This document shows, piece by piece, positions 45,117 to 54,242 of a DNA stretch of 64,000 nt. Under the pieces are notes generated by a model. That model did no database searches, had not been told where the DNA came from, and saw only the letters and a list, made by a program, of their open reading frames with translations. Origin of the DNA: UTCHB3 sp964531325 (GTDB taxonomy: Bacteria; Bacteroidota; Ignavibacteria; Ignavibacteriales; Ignavibacteriaceae); the NCBI GenBank assembly GCA_964531325.1, contig CAZHCW010000001.1, positions 297,091-361,090 of the forward strand. Direction: 5' to 3'. Made by a program: the position numbers and the translations under genes. The number at the start of each line of letters is the position of its first letter. The stretch's first letter is position 1.

Positions 45117-45173
45117 TAAAGTTCTAAAGTTCTAAAGTTCTGAAGTTCTGAAGTTCTAAAGTTCTGAAGTTCT
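45117..45173. repeat. 8-bp tandem repeat tract, unit (A/G)AAGTTCT
   Basis: About seven copies alternating AAAGTTCT and GAAGTTCT between glnS and the kinase gene. It carries the same core as the tract at 11299-11396, 34 kb away. Confidence 0.9.
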
Positions 45174-45261
45174 TTATCATTATTTGATTTTTTTTATATA
45201 GTTTATGAAACGATTTTCATAAAAATCTGAAACTACCCAAAAAACTATTTATGGTTGAATT

Positions 45262-46302
45262 ATGAACCAAATGATACAATCTTACGAACTGCTCGATAAT
45301 CTCGGGTATGGCGGTATGGCAAAGGTATTAAGAGTACGCCATGAAATAACCGGTGAAACCCGTGCAATGAAAATACTCTACGAACAGTATGCGATCGATC
45401 CTCAGATGGAAAAAAGATTTAAAGAGGAAGCAATACATGCAGGCAAACTCAATCATCCAAATATTGTGAGGGTGTATGAGTATATCAAAGAGGGGGGGAA
45501 TTTGTGTATCATAATGGAATTAATAGAAGGAAAACCCCTATCACAAATTATCGGGTCAGAAGTGGGACCTATCGTTGCCTCTAAAGCAATTCCTCTGTTT
45601 GTTCAAATTGCCCGCGCTATAGATCATGCTCACAACCTGCCGGCTCCTCTCATTCATCGGGATATTAAACCTTCAAATGTTCTGGTTACTCCTGATTACA
45701 TCGCAAAAGTAACAGATTTTGGAATCGCAAAGGTTCTTGGCTCTACCGGAAATACTGCGACCGGAACCATGATTGGAACAATGGAATATATGAGTCCGGA
45801 ACAAATGACAGGTGGAGAGGTTGACCAAAAAAGCGATATCTATAGCCTTGGAATTACTCTTTATGAAATGCTCGCAGGAAGACTGCCGTTTTCGTTTAAA
45901 CCTCATGACTCAATGTTCGACAAAATAAGAGTTATTACTACAACACCTATTCCCGATCCAAGAGAGTTCTACCCACACATCCCTGAAAATCTGGTAAATG
46001 TGATCAAGAAGGCTACCCAAAGAGATAAATCGGACAGATTTAATTCTGTTTCAGAACTCCTTGATGCAATCAAAGATGACAATTACCCTACCCCCGAAAT
46101 TCCCAATGATATTAAGAAACCATATCAGGAAAACACTTTTCCTTCATCAAATCACAGCCCCAAAACAGGTGAAACAATAATAACTTCCGAGAACGATGAA
46201 GATGAAGAGGGTTCAAACCCATGGTTCTGGGCACTCGCTCTCTTTTTATTGGGTGTGATCGGAGTACTTATCTATTTTATCATAACTTTGTTGAAAAAAT
46301 GA
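45262..46302 (+). CDS. Membrane-anchored Ser/Thr protein kinase (Hanks/PknB type)
   Basis: This 346-residue protein has a eukaryotic-type kinase domain over residues 1 to about 275: glycine loop LGYGGMAKVLRV, lysine in TRAMKIL, catalytic LIHRDIKPSNVLV, metal-binding VTDFGIAKV, and the activation end GTMEYMSPEQ. A Pro/Ser/Asn linker follows, then one transmembrane helix (WFWALALFLLGVIGVLIYFI) with a short LLKK tail and no extracellular PASTA domain. The role is regulatory phosphorylation at the membrane; substrates are unknown. The end is 15 bases from the convergent gene. Confidence 0.93.
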   Translation: MNQMIQSYELLDNLGYGGMAKVLRVRHEITGETRAMKILYEQYAIDPQMEKRFKEEAIHAGKLNHPNIVRVYEYIKEGGNLCIIMELIEGKPLSQIIGSEVGPIVASKAIPLFVQIARAIDHAHNLPAPLIHRDIKPSNVLVTPDYIAKVTDFGIAKVLGSTGNTATGTMIGTMEYMSPEQMTGGEVDQKSDIYSLGITLYEMLAGRLPFSFKPHDSMFDKIRVITTTPIPDPREFYPHIPENLVNVIKKATQRDKSDRFNSVSELLDAIKDDNYPTPEIPNDIKKPYQENTFPSSNHSPKTGETIITSENDEDEEGSNPWFWALALFLLGVIGVLIYFIITLLKK

Positions 46303-46317
46303 CCACCATCGTCTAAC

Positions 46318-46905
46318 TTATTGAGTAGCCAGTAGATATTGGGCAGCACATTTATAACCCGAGTTTGTAGGGATAAGATGGAAGTTTTTATAAACTCTTA
46401 CCTTTGCAGCTCTACCGGACTTGTTCTCATAGGTCTCTTGAGACTCACTCACATAAACTGAGACGGTCCCGTTCTGAAGTTCATAAGCAACTAAATTGGA
46501 AAAAGTATGGTCTATCGTACTGGTTCTGTCAAAAAAGTTTAATATTACTTTTCTAATCTGACTTCGTGAGTAACTTCTGCTTACATAATAGGTTGGGTCG
46601 GTGTAAAGCATCGTTAACTCTTCAACTGAACCATCTTTGTTTGCGTTACTGTACTGTTGGAAGAAACTCTCTATTGCAGAGTACTTTATTGGATCTGTAA
46701 TTCTAACTGAATCTACTGTTTGAACAGTAGTTGCAGCGGGGTAATTTTTTTCTTCCGGCTGTCTGTTCTCTTGTTCAGTCACCTTTGGGGGTTCAACCTT
46801 CCCGGATTGCCCTCCTTTTGTCAAAAATACAATCACAATTGTTGATAAAAGAAGAACAATTGCTCCCAACAATGCTATTAGTATTCTACTTTGATTTTTC
46901 TGCAT
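46318..46905 (-). CDS. Membrane-anchored NTF2/SnoaL-like protein
   Basis: The protein is 195 residues from the ATG at 46905, where a GGAAG site is close upstream; the frame reaches back to 46983 without support. One transmembrane segment near the N-terminus (ILIALLGAIVLLLSTIVIVF) is followed by a Gly/Glu-rich linker and a C-terminal NTF2/SnoaL-like domain (IESFFQQYSNANKDGSVEELTMLY, then VRVYKNFHLIPTNSGYKC). The domain should face the periplasm. The convergent kinase and this gene share the 15-bp gap and may act together, but no evidence beyond neighbourhood exists. Confidence 0.65.
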   Translation of the reverse strand: MQKNQSRILIALLGAIVLLLSTIVIVFLTKGGQSGKVEPPKVTEQENRQPEEKNYPAATTVQTVDSVRITDPIKYSAIESFFQQYSNANKDGSVEELTMLYTDPTYYVSRSYSRSQIRKVILNFFDRTSTIDHTFSNLVAYELQNGTVSVYVSESQETYENKSGRAAKVRVYKNFHLIPTNSGYKCAAQYLLATQ

Positions 46906-47047
46906 GCTTCCCAACTCCAAAAAAAAGTAATTTGAAACGCGCATGCTCCCCAAATCCACCACGGGAAAACTGCGCCACTTCACTCTGCTAAACTTAATTA
47001 AATTTCAGCGAGTTACAAAGCATTTTCTTAAATTTTTATCAGAATTT

Positions 47048-47464
47048 TTACGCGCAGTTTTTGCAGAGTCCGGTGGCAGATATTTCAAAGGAACCTACCT
47101 TGTAACCATTGGGAATTTCTAATTTGGGAGGATTATGATATTCAAGACAAAAGGTTAGACCACAAGCTGTACAGCGGAAGTGTATATGTTTATCCTCATG
47201 ATGGTGAGTGGCACATTCGCCCGAAGAACAAAGCGCGTATCTCACAGTTCCTTCACTTCCGGTTATCTGATGAATGATTCCCTCTTCCACGAAGGTGTTG
47301 AGAGTTCTATAAAGTGTCACTCTGTCGTAGTCACCCGGAATAAGTTCCTTAATCTCTTTGCAACTCAAGGCAGAGTCATGCGACAAAAGAGTTTCAACTA
47401 TCTCTTTCCTGATTTCGGTTACTCTTATTCCATGTTGTCTTAACACTTCTACTGCTTGTCTCAT
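47048..47464 (-). CDS. Fur family transcriptional regulator (Zur/PerR/Fur type)
   Basis: This 138-residue metal-dependent repressor has the winged-helix half opening RQAVEVLRQHGIRVTEIRKEIV and DRVTLYRTLNTFVEEGIIH. The metal-binding half has the CATHHHEDKHIHFRCTACG block and the final CKNC zinc site. The start is the ATG at 47464; the longer frame is an artefact. Divergent MerC gene and a 17-bp palindrome in the shared upstream gap suggest autoregulation. Whether it senses zinc, iron or peroxide is undecided; the MerC pairing favours zinc. Confidence 0.92.
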   Translation of the reverse strand: MRQAVEVLRQHGIRVTEIRKEIVETLLSHDSALSCKEIKELIPGDYDRVTLYRTLNTFVEEGIIHQITGSEGTVRYALCSSGECATHHHEDKHIHFRCTACGLTFCLEYHNPPKLEIPNGYKVGSFEISATGLCKNCA

Positions 47465-47516
47465 TTTGCCAAATTTTCTCTTTTCATAGATCAAAACTAC
47501 AATATTTTTTTTATTC

Positions 47517-47533
47517 TTGCAACATTGTTGCAA
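47517..47533. promoter_or_regulatory. 17-bp palindromic operator, putative Fur/Zur box
   Basis: TTGCAACATTGTTGCAA, a perfect 7-bp inverted repeat around a 3-base centre, midway between the divergent Fur-family and MerC genes. Zinc-regulated boxes of other bacteria have similar symmetry. It is 53 bases from the fur start and 57 from the merC start. Confidence 0.75.
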
Positions 47534-47589
47534 AAACAAAAATTTTCCATATATTTGTACTCAAGATATTTTTTATTCCGAGAACTAAA

Positions 47590-48003
47590 TTGAAATTCAA
47601 CAAGATCGAACACAACAAAATTCATAATGTCGATAAAACAGGTATCACTGTATCAACCCTCTGCCTCATTGAATGTACCCTGAGACCTGTAATACTTACA
47701 GCCCTCGCACTTAACAATGTTGGAGGTATCCTGCACGATCTGCTCGCTTTTCTTGTTGTTCCCGTCTCCGGATATGCAATTTACAAAGCCTGGATTTCAC
47801 ACCGCAACCCCTTTATTATCTCGCTGTTGACAATTGGTACTATTCTTATCGTTTCATCATCACTTCTGTTGGGGCATGCACATGAAGCCGATCATGGTGG
47901 ATTTGAGCTCAATTTACATCTCATACTCGTAATCATCGGTGGTCTATCGTTAATTACAGCCCATTTGTTGAATACCAAATATTGTAATTCTTGCGCAGTA
48001 TAA
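47590..48003 (+). CDS. MerC domain membrane protein
   Basis: This 137-residue membrane protein of the MerC family has about four hydrophobic helices. The metal-type CLIECTLRP motif is in the first helix, a His-rich loop GHAHEADHGG follows the third, and CNSC is near the C-terminus. MerC transports mercuric ion in mer operons, but stand-alone MerC genes next to Fur-family genes occur and may move zinc or another metal. The start is a TTG at 47590, since no ATG is placed suitably. Shares the operator with the divergent regulator. Confidence 0.82.
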   Translation: MKFNKIEHNKIHNVDKTGITVSTLCLIECTLRPVILTALALNNVGGILHDLLAFLVVPVSGYAIYKAWISHRNPFIISLLTIGTILIVSSSLLLGHAHEADHGGFELNLHLILVIIGGLSLITAHLLNTKYCNSCAV

Positions 48004-48129
48004 TCTGAGATAAAATCGATACAGCGCATTTTTTATACCACTTATCATTCGATTAAACACACCATCCAATATTCCTTGTAAAAGGTTGCTTCTTCACATA
48101 GTTTTAAACTTTCAATATTCCGGTTGATT

Positions 48130-49254
48130 ATGGAAGAAAAATTCCTTATTAGAGATTTGTTTAATATGAACGGCGTTCTGATTCTTTCAAAACGCCTGAA
48201 AAATGTATATCCCCCATTTGATGAGGAGGGTTTTAATCAATTCATCAAATCACAACTTGGTGAACTGAGTTTTAGTGAAAGAATCGCCCTTATCTCAAAA
48301 GCAGTCGAACATTTCCTCCCCGATGATTTTGAATCTGCAGCCCAAATTCTCGTTAATTCACTCCCCGATCCCCGCAGCAGCGAACTAAAAGAGATGGGTG
48401 GTTTTATGATTTTGCCACTGAGTAACTTCATCGCAAGAAAAGGAATGGATAATTTCGATACTTCCATCAACGCACTTTTTGAGATGACCCTCCGCTGTTC
48501 CGCTGAATTTGATATCAGACATTTTATTGCCCGATACCCCGAAGCCACAATGGAAAAATTAGAGGAATTGGCTCTCAACCCCGACCCTGCAGCCAGACGG
48601 CTCGCAACTGAAGGCTCAAGACCGAGACTCCCCTGGGGAATGAGACTTCAACAATTTGTTGCAGACCCGACTCCGGTTCTCCGGATTCTTGAAATATTAA
48701 AAGATGACCCCTCGCTTGATGTCAGAAGGTCGGTCGCAAATAATCTTAATGATATCTCTAAAGACAACCCCGATATTGTAATAGCTACCTTAAAACGGTG
48801 GAAAATTGATGCAACCCCCGAAAGAGAATGGCTTATAAATCACTCGCTTAGAACTCTCTTCAAAAAGGGACACAAAGCTTCACTTGAACTTCAGGGATTC
48901 CCTGCTGATATTAATGTTTCTCTCGAAGAATTATCACTTTCAAAAAAAGAGTTGAACTTTGGTGAATCTTTGAATCTTTCATTTAACTTGACAAATAATG
49001 GTAATTCCGATGCACCTTTGATGGTGGATTTTGGTATTCATTTCAAAAAGGCAAATGGATCAAACCAGTTAAAAGTATTTAAACTCTCAAAAAAGAGTCT
49101 AAAGCCCGGTGAAACAGTGAAATTTTCTAAAAAAATATCGGTCGTCCCCATCACCACAAGGGTCTATTACCCCGGTGAACATATTGTTGATGTAAGGGTT
49201 AATGGTAACCTTTTAGGTTCGGTTTCCTTTTTGTTGCATCCATTTCAATCTTGA
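48130..49254 (+). CDS. DNA alkylation repair protein, AlkC-type
   Basis: This 374-residue HEAT-repeat DNA glycosylase removes alkylated bases such as 3-methyladenine. The N-terminal two thirds (about 1-255) is helical HEAT repeats, containing RPRLPWGMRLQQFVADP and PSLDVRRSVANNLNDISKD, the phrase that marks AlkC/AlkD. The C-terminal ~100 residues are the immunoglobulin-like domain of AlkC (LNFGESLNLSFNLTNNGNSD, LKPGETVKFSKKISV). I begin at the ATG at 48130; a TTG lies six bases before it. Monocistronic. Confidence 0.88.
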   Translation: MEEKFLIRDLFNMNGVLILSKRLKNVYPPFDEEGFNQFIKSQLGELSFSERIALISKAVEHFLPDDFESAAQILVNSLPDPRSSELKEMGGFMILPLSNFIARKGMDNFDTSINALFEMTLRCSAEFDIRHFIARYPEATMEKLEELALNPDPAARRLATEGSRPRLPWGMRLQQFVADPTPVLRILEILKDDPSLDVRRSVANNLNDISKDNPDIVIATLKRWKIDATPEREWLINHSLRTLFKKGHKASLELQGFPADINVSLEELSLSKKELNFGESLNLSFNLTNNGNSDAPLMVDFGIHFKKANGSNQLKVFKLSKKSLKPGETVKFSKKISVVPITTRVYYPGEHIVDVRVNGNLLGSVSFLLHPFQS

Positions 49255-49321
49255 ATCGTTCGTAAAAAATATGTAACTTTAAAATTTCGTTTTATAAATG
49301 ATTAATCCCAAAAGGAGTTGT

Positions 49322-51421
49322 ATGGTCTCTTATTCTTTCAGACAGTTAAGTCGCGTTGTTCTTTCAACCGCCTTGCTTGTCTTTACCCTTACTTTCTCTA
49401 TTTCGGCACAGTATGCCGGAGTGAATCTCGATACTGTTAAAGCCGGTAAATTTGATACAGGCAGGATGTGGACTTTTGATTTCCCGCCCACCGAACACCT
49501 CGGTGCAACTTATAATTTCACCCCAGACGAAAAATGGTATGATAATGTTAGAATGTCTTCACTCCGTTTCGCCGACTATTGTTCTGCCTCTTTTGTCTCG
49601 GGCGATGGTCTCGTAATGACAAATCACCACTGTGGACGCGAAAGTATAACAGAAGTCTCAGGTGAAGGTGAAGACCTCCATAAATCCGGATTCTGGGCAA
49701 ACACCCTTCAGGATGAAAGAAAAGTACCCGGTCTCTTTGTTGAACAACTTGTTTACATCGAAGATATAACTTCACAGATCAGAGAAGCAATTGATGCCGG
49801 CTCAACTGACGAAGAAAAAATTAGAAACAGAGATGCCAAGAAAAAAGAACTTGCAGCTTCACTTAGCAGTAAAGGACTTAAAGGACAGGTTATCACTTTC
49901 TTTAACGGCGGAAAATATTCACTCTATGGATTCAAAAGATATGATGATGTAAGACTTGTTTTTGCACCTGAAGATCAACTTGGCTTTTTTGGAGGTGATC
50001 CAGATAACTTCACATACCCAAGATATAATCTCGATTGTACTTTCTTCCGCGTTTATGATGAAAACGGTAAACCTTTACAATCAGACAACTATTTCAAATG
50101 GAGCACAAACGGAGCCATGGTTGGAGAACCTGTTTTTGTAGTTGGCAACCCCGGAACAACCAACAGACTTCACACTGTTTCGATGCTCGAATCACAAAGA
50201 GATTACACAGCTCCTGTTACCACAGCTTTTCTTGGAAGTCTCGTAAATGTTTACACAAAATACCTCGAATTGAATCCTGATAAAGCTTTTGAAATGAACG
50301 ATCAGCTTTTCAGCTTCGCAAATTCACAAAAAGCCTATGGCGGAATACTTAGCGGGCTCAGAAATCCAGTTTTTATGAAGAAAAAACAGGACTGGGAAGA
50401 CAAATTTAAAGCTGCTGTAATGGCAAATCCTAAACTCGCTGCTGAATACGGCGACCTATGGAATAAAATTGCTGAAGGCAGAAAAAAAATGAATGCAGTG
50501 TTTAATGAACTTAATGCTTTCAGAGTAAGACCAATGATTTTTTCTCAGTATTTCCTCACCGCTTCTGCTGTGGTGGGTAGTGCGAAAAAAGGAATTAAAT
50601 CAGACCTTACTGTTTTTCCTGATGATTTCGACAAACAGATGTCTGATCTCCTCTTAAAAGAAAACCTCACATATATTAAAGGTCTTCTTGGAGCTAATCA
50701 TCCTGCATACATTGCCCTCACCGGAGGCAGAGATGGCGACGAAGCAGTTCAATATCTCCTTTCAAAAAGCCAGGTGACTTCAAAAGAAAAAGTTGCTGAA
50801 CTTCTTGCATTGGAACCTGCTCAAATTCTTGAACTTGACGATCCGTTTATCAAATATGCAGTTCTCGCCCAGGATAAAGTGAAACCTTACAGCGATATCG
50901 TAAAACAGGTTCAAACTGAAGAAGTGCTTTTACTCGACAAATTGGGCAGAGCAGTTTTTGAAGTTTATGGTACATCCATTCCACCTGATGCAACCTTCTC
51001 CCTCAGAATTTCTGATGGTGTGGTTAAAGGTTATGATTATAATGGAACCACTGCCCCTGCTTTCACTACCTTTTATGGTTTGTATGACAGATACTTCAGT
51101 CACGGTAAAAAATTCCCTTGGAATCTTCCTGAAAAATGGGAAAACCCACCTGCAGAATTTGACATGAGTGTTCCTTTCAATTTTGTTTCTACCAATGATA
51201 TCATTGGTGGTAACTCGGGATCACCCGTAATCAATCAAAAAGCTGAAGTTGTTGGTCTCGCTTTTGATGGTAACATCGAGAGCCTGCCCGGACAATTCAT
51301 CTTTGACGAAACCGCAAACAGAACTGTTTCTGTACATTCCTCCGGTATGTATGAAGCAATCAAAAATCTTTACAAAGCCACAAGACTCGCCAACGAGTTA
51401 AAAAATGGCAAACTTGATTAA
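49322..51421 (+). CDS. S46 family dipeptidyl-peptidase (DPP7-like)
   Basis: This 699-residue exported serine peptidase removes dipeptides from peptide N-termini in the periplasm. A signal peptide (about 1-28, ending TFSISAQ) is followed by the chymotrypsin-like domain with its His in MTNHHCGRE (about 102) and S632 in GNSGSPV, both of the S46 pattern. A helical alpha domain interrupts the fold. Eighteen residues past the serine is Gly (FDGN), the position that is Arg in Asp/Glu-specific DPP11, so a DPP7-type broad or hydrophobic specificity is likely. AAAAGGAG precedes the ATG at 49322. Confidence 0.92.
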   Translation: MVSYSFRQLSRVVLSTALLVFTLTFSISAQYAGVNLDTVKAGKFDTGRMWTFDFPPTEHLGATYNFTPDEKWYDNVRMSSLRFADYCSASFVSGDGLVMTNHHCGRESITEVSGEGEDLHKSGFWANTLQDERKVPGLFVEQLVYIEDITSQIREAIDAGSTDEEKIRNRDAKKKELAASLSSKGLKGQVITFFNGGKYSLYGFKRYDDVRLVFAPEDQLGFFGGDPDNFTYPRYNLDCTFFRVYDENGKPLQSDNYFKWSTNGAMVGEPVFVVGNPGTTNRLHTVSMLESQRDYTAPVTTAFLGSLVNVYTKYLELNPDKAFEMNDQLFSFANSQKAYGGILSGLRNPVFMKKKQDWEDKFKAAVMANPKLAAEYGDLWNKIAEGRKKMNAVFNELNAFRVRPMIFSQYFLTASAVVGSAKKGIKSDLTVFPDDFDKQMSDLLLKENLTYIKGLLGANHPAYIALTGGRDGDEAVQYLLSKSQVTSKEKVAELLALEPAQILELDDPFIKYAVLAQDKVKPYSDIVKQVQTEEVLLLDKLGRAVFEVYGTSIPPDATFSLRISDGVVKGYDYNGTTAPAFTTFYGLYDRYFSHGKKFPWNLPEKWENPPAEFDMSVPFNFVSTNDIIGGNSGSPVINQKAEVVGLAFDGNIESLPGQFIFDETANRTVSVHSSGMYEAIKNLYKATRLANELKNGKLD

Positions 51422-51447
51422 TCAATAATCAGTTAACTGTTATTATT

Positions 51448-51480
51448 AGGCTGCCTCGAAAGGGGCAGCCTTTTTTCTTT
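51448..51480 (+). terminator. Rho-independent terminator of the S46 peptidase gene
   Basis: AGGCTGCC/GGCAGCCT stem with an 8-base loop and a run of six T, 27 bases past the stop. Confidence 0.9.
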
Positions 51481-51481
51481 G

Positions 51482-51607
51482 CCACTCCTCTCCGTGCTAC
51501 TTCGATACTCTGCTACTCCGTTTCTTACTACTTCGCTACACTGCTCTTCTGCTTCTTGCTAATTCGCTACTCCGCTACTTCGCTACTCCACTACTTCGCT
51601 ACTCCAT
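51482..51607. repeat. Degenerate 8-bp tandem repeat tract, core CTACTTCG / CTACTCCG
   Basis: About fifteen imperfect copies of an 8-bp unit with variation at positions 6-7 fill the gap between the S46 peptidase terminator and the first coiled-coil gene. The same core recurs at 63925-63951. Confidence 0.85.
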
Positions 51608-51742
51608 TTTTTCCAATCTGTGACAAGCAACTCAAAAAAATATCTTTTTACACTCTTTTTTCATAATTTCAGACTAATAATTCTTGATTTTTTAGTATAT
51701 TTCCGAACCGTGCAATAAAACATTTAATTAGGAGCAGAAGAG

Positions 51743-54226
51743 ATGGCACTTTTTACAGGTGGCAAAAAACTTGACAAACTAACACAAGACAACGAAAAAC
51801 TTACCAAGGAAGTAGCCAAGCTTAAACAACTTCATGATAAGCTCTCCCGCGAAAATGGTGAGCTGAGGCTCGAAAAGGGAAATCTGCTGATCGATATCGA
51901 AACTCTCAGGTCGCAGTTGAATACCTTTATGGAAAAGTATGTTGATGTTGAGGAGCTGGAACGAAGGGCTGAAGAACTCAAAAATGAGATCGCAGGGCTC
52001 GAGGCTGGTCCCCAAACTGCATATGCTCCTGCTGCATCTCTGGATGATATTGCCCCTGCTCTCAGAGCGGAAATTGAGGAATTGCAAGCGCGGAAAGTAG
52101 CCCTCGAAAGAGAAATTACCACTAAAGAGGCTTATCTCGAAAAACTAAATCAACAGTTTGACATGCTTGAAAAAGCTACCATGCAGCCACCTACTCAATC
52201 TTCTGATAGCGAATTTGACCTTGCCGAGCTGAACTCCGAACAAGAGTCTCTCCAGGAAATTATCCTCGACCTTAGAAGAGCCAAGATGGAACTCGAAGAT
52301 GAGATATCAACACTTCAGAGCACCAAAAGCGACCTCTCAGGCTCTAACTATGGAATGAGTGCACAAATATTTGAATCTATCATTCCACAAACCGACAATG
52401 ATGAACTTATTACTCTAAGACTTTCGCTTGAAGAAAAAGAAAGACAAGTAAGAGAGCTTGAAAATCGTGTCCTCGAAGAACTTGCCGATAAAAATCTCGA
52501 AATAAATGCCCTTAAATCGCAACTTGAGGAAAAAGACAGAAAAATCTCTTCTATGGGTCTCGACGGTATCAGTTTTGGGGATACCTCTGAGCCCGAACTT
52601 CTCTCTTATCTGACAGGTGAAGAAACTGTTGTTGAAACTCCGACCACCAGAGCTGCTGATGAATCAGAACTTAACGATCTGATCTCACAGAAAGATCTGC
52701 AAATTGAAAATCTGCTTGAGACTATCGCTTCTCTCCATCTCGAAATTGAAACACTCCAAAACGAAATTGACCAAAACCAATTCTCTCCTGCTCACGATTC
52801 CAATACCGATGAGTTGCCCGAATCTTCTGAAACAGAGATGATGGACTATTCCATGGAACGACCCGTTGTGAAACCGGAACTCGTGGTTGATTTGGAAGCA
52901 GAATCGGTTAATGAAGATTTTGATCGTGAACAGTTCCATGACTCAGAAGAACCTGCGATTCCTGAATTCCCTGAAGGATTTGATCCGGCACAGGCAGAGG
53001 AATTTATGACTCAGTTTAATGAGGAGATGGAACATATAAAAAATCTCACACAGGATTATGAAGCCCTCCAGATCGAAAATGCCAATCTCGCTGCCCGGCT
53101 AAATGAAGGTGAGTTGCATCTCGTGGAAGTAAACAGGGTTTTAAAGGAAGTTGAAGAAGAAAACGAAAGATTAAATTCAGAAGTTGATAAATTACTCGAA
53201 GAATTGGATATTCTGAAGTCTGAGCAGGCTTCTCAACCGGAAACAGTGACTATCCCCGCTTCCTTCGATGAAAAGGAGCAAATCCTCAATGATTATCTCA
53301 GTAAAAGAGAAAAACTGAGTGCCGAGATATCTTCTCTGAAAAGTGAAGCCGACAGACTTGCCTCGCTCACCAAAGCTCAGAGTAATGAACTTGACTCCGT
53401 TAAGGATGAGCTCGAAGGACTTAACGAAAAACGATCAGAGGCAATGACTCAACTTCAGCAGTTTGAAGAAAAGAAGGCTATGATTAACAAAGAGCTCGTT
53501 TCTCTTGAAGAATCGAGACAATCGTTGACCTCAGAAGTTGAATCACTTGGCTCCAACATCAACAACCTTGAGTCAACTTCAAAAGTCCTCGAAGAAAAAC
53601 AACTCAAAACTGAAGAACTTGTCCTCGAAGCTCTTAAATCGTTTAACCAGGAAGTTGTTTCTCTTCGCGAACAACAGACAAAACTTCGTGCCGATATTCT
53701 CGATAAAGAAAGAGAAAAATCGCAGAAGGAAAGTGAGATCGAAAGAAGAGATATGGAACTGGGCGATCTTAAGTCAGAAATTAAAATTGCTGAAAAAGAT
53801 CTCATGAATATTAAACAGCACATTAACAGCCTTAAAGATGAAAAAGACTCTCTGAACAAAAATCTGTTTGAGTTGAAAGATACCGAAAAACGGCTGAATA
53901 TGATCGTTCAGGAACTTAAAAAGAACCGGGAAGGTCTAAAAGAAGAAAATACCGAACTCGAAAGAAAATTGAGCTCAATGTTTAACAGCTTTTCAAAAAG
54001 ACACTCCGAACTTGAGGAACGACGAGCATCTATTGAAGAAAATATTAAGTTGAAACAATCTGAATTGCGCGAAACTGAAGAAAAATCGGAAAATGCAAAT
54101 ATTGCTCTTAACAGACTTAAAACCGATATTCAGAACCTTGAAAATCAGAAAAATGATCTGGTGAGCAGCCTTGAAAGACTTAAAAAAATAGAGTCTGATG
54201 CCCGTGAATCAAATACTGAATTTTAA
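51743..54226 (+). CDS. Giant coiled-coil protein 1
   Basis: This 827-residue protein is dominated by heptad-repeat coiled coil: LDKLTQDNEKLTKEVAKLKQ near the N-terminus, a break with acidic linker (about 345-420, EFPEGFDPAQAEEF), then long uninterrupted coil to about 820. There is no signal peptide, membrane segment, SMC ATPase head or other enzymatic domain. An AGGAG at an 8-base spacing precedes the ATG at 51743. The two neighbouring coiled-coil genes are cotranscribed (16-base gap). A filament or scaffold role is likely, which is inference from the sequence alone. Confidence 0.7.
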   Translation: MALFTGGKKLDKLTQDNEKLTKEVAKLKQLHDKLSRENGELRLEKGNLLIDIETLRSQLNTFMEKYVDVEELERRAEELKNEIAGLEAGPQTAYAPAASLDDIAPALRAEIEELQARKVALEREITTKEAYLEKLNQQFDMLEKATMQPPTQSSDSEFDLAELNSEQESLQEIILDLRRAKMELEDEISTLQSTKSDLSGSNYGMSAQIFESIIPQTDNDELITLRLSLEEKERQVRELENRVLEELADKNLEINALKSQLEEKDRKISSMGLDGISFGDTSEPELLSYLTGEETVVETPTTRAADESELNDLISQKDLQIENLLETIASLHLEIETLQNEIDQNQFSPAHDSNTDELPESSETEMMDYSMERPVVKPELVVDLEAESVNEDFDREQFHDSEEPAIPEFPEGFDPAQAEEFMTQFNEEMEHIKNLTQDYEALQIENANLAARLNEGELHLVEVNRVLKEVEEENERLNSEVDKLLEELDILKSEQASQPETVTIPASFDEKEQILNDYLSKREKLSAEISSLKSEADRLASLTKAQSNELDSVKDELEGLNEKRSEAMTQLQQFEEKKAMINKELVSLEESRQSLTSEVESLGSNINNLESTSKVLEEKQLKTEELVLEALKSFNQEVVSLREQQTKLRADILDKEREKSQKESEIERRDMELGDLKSEIKIAEKDLMNIKQHINSLKDEKDSLNKNLFELKDTEKRLNMIVQELKKNREGLKEENTELERKLSSMFNSFSKRHSELEERRASIEENIKLKQSELRETEEKSENANIALNRLKTDIQNLENQKNDLVSSLERLKKIESDARESNTEF

Positions 54227-54242
54227 AGTACGGTGACATTTC

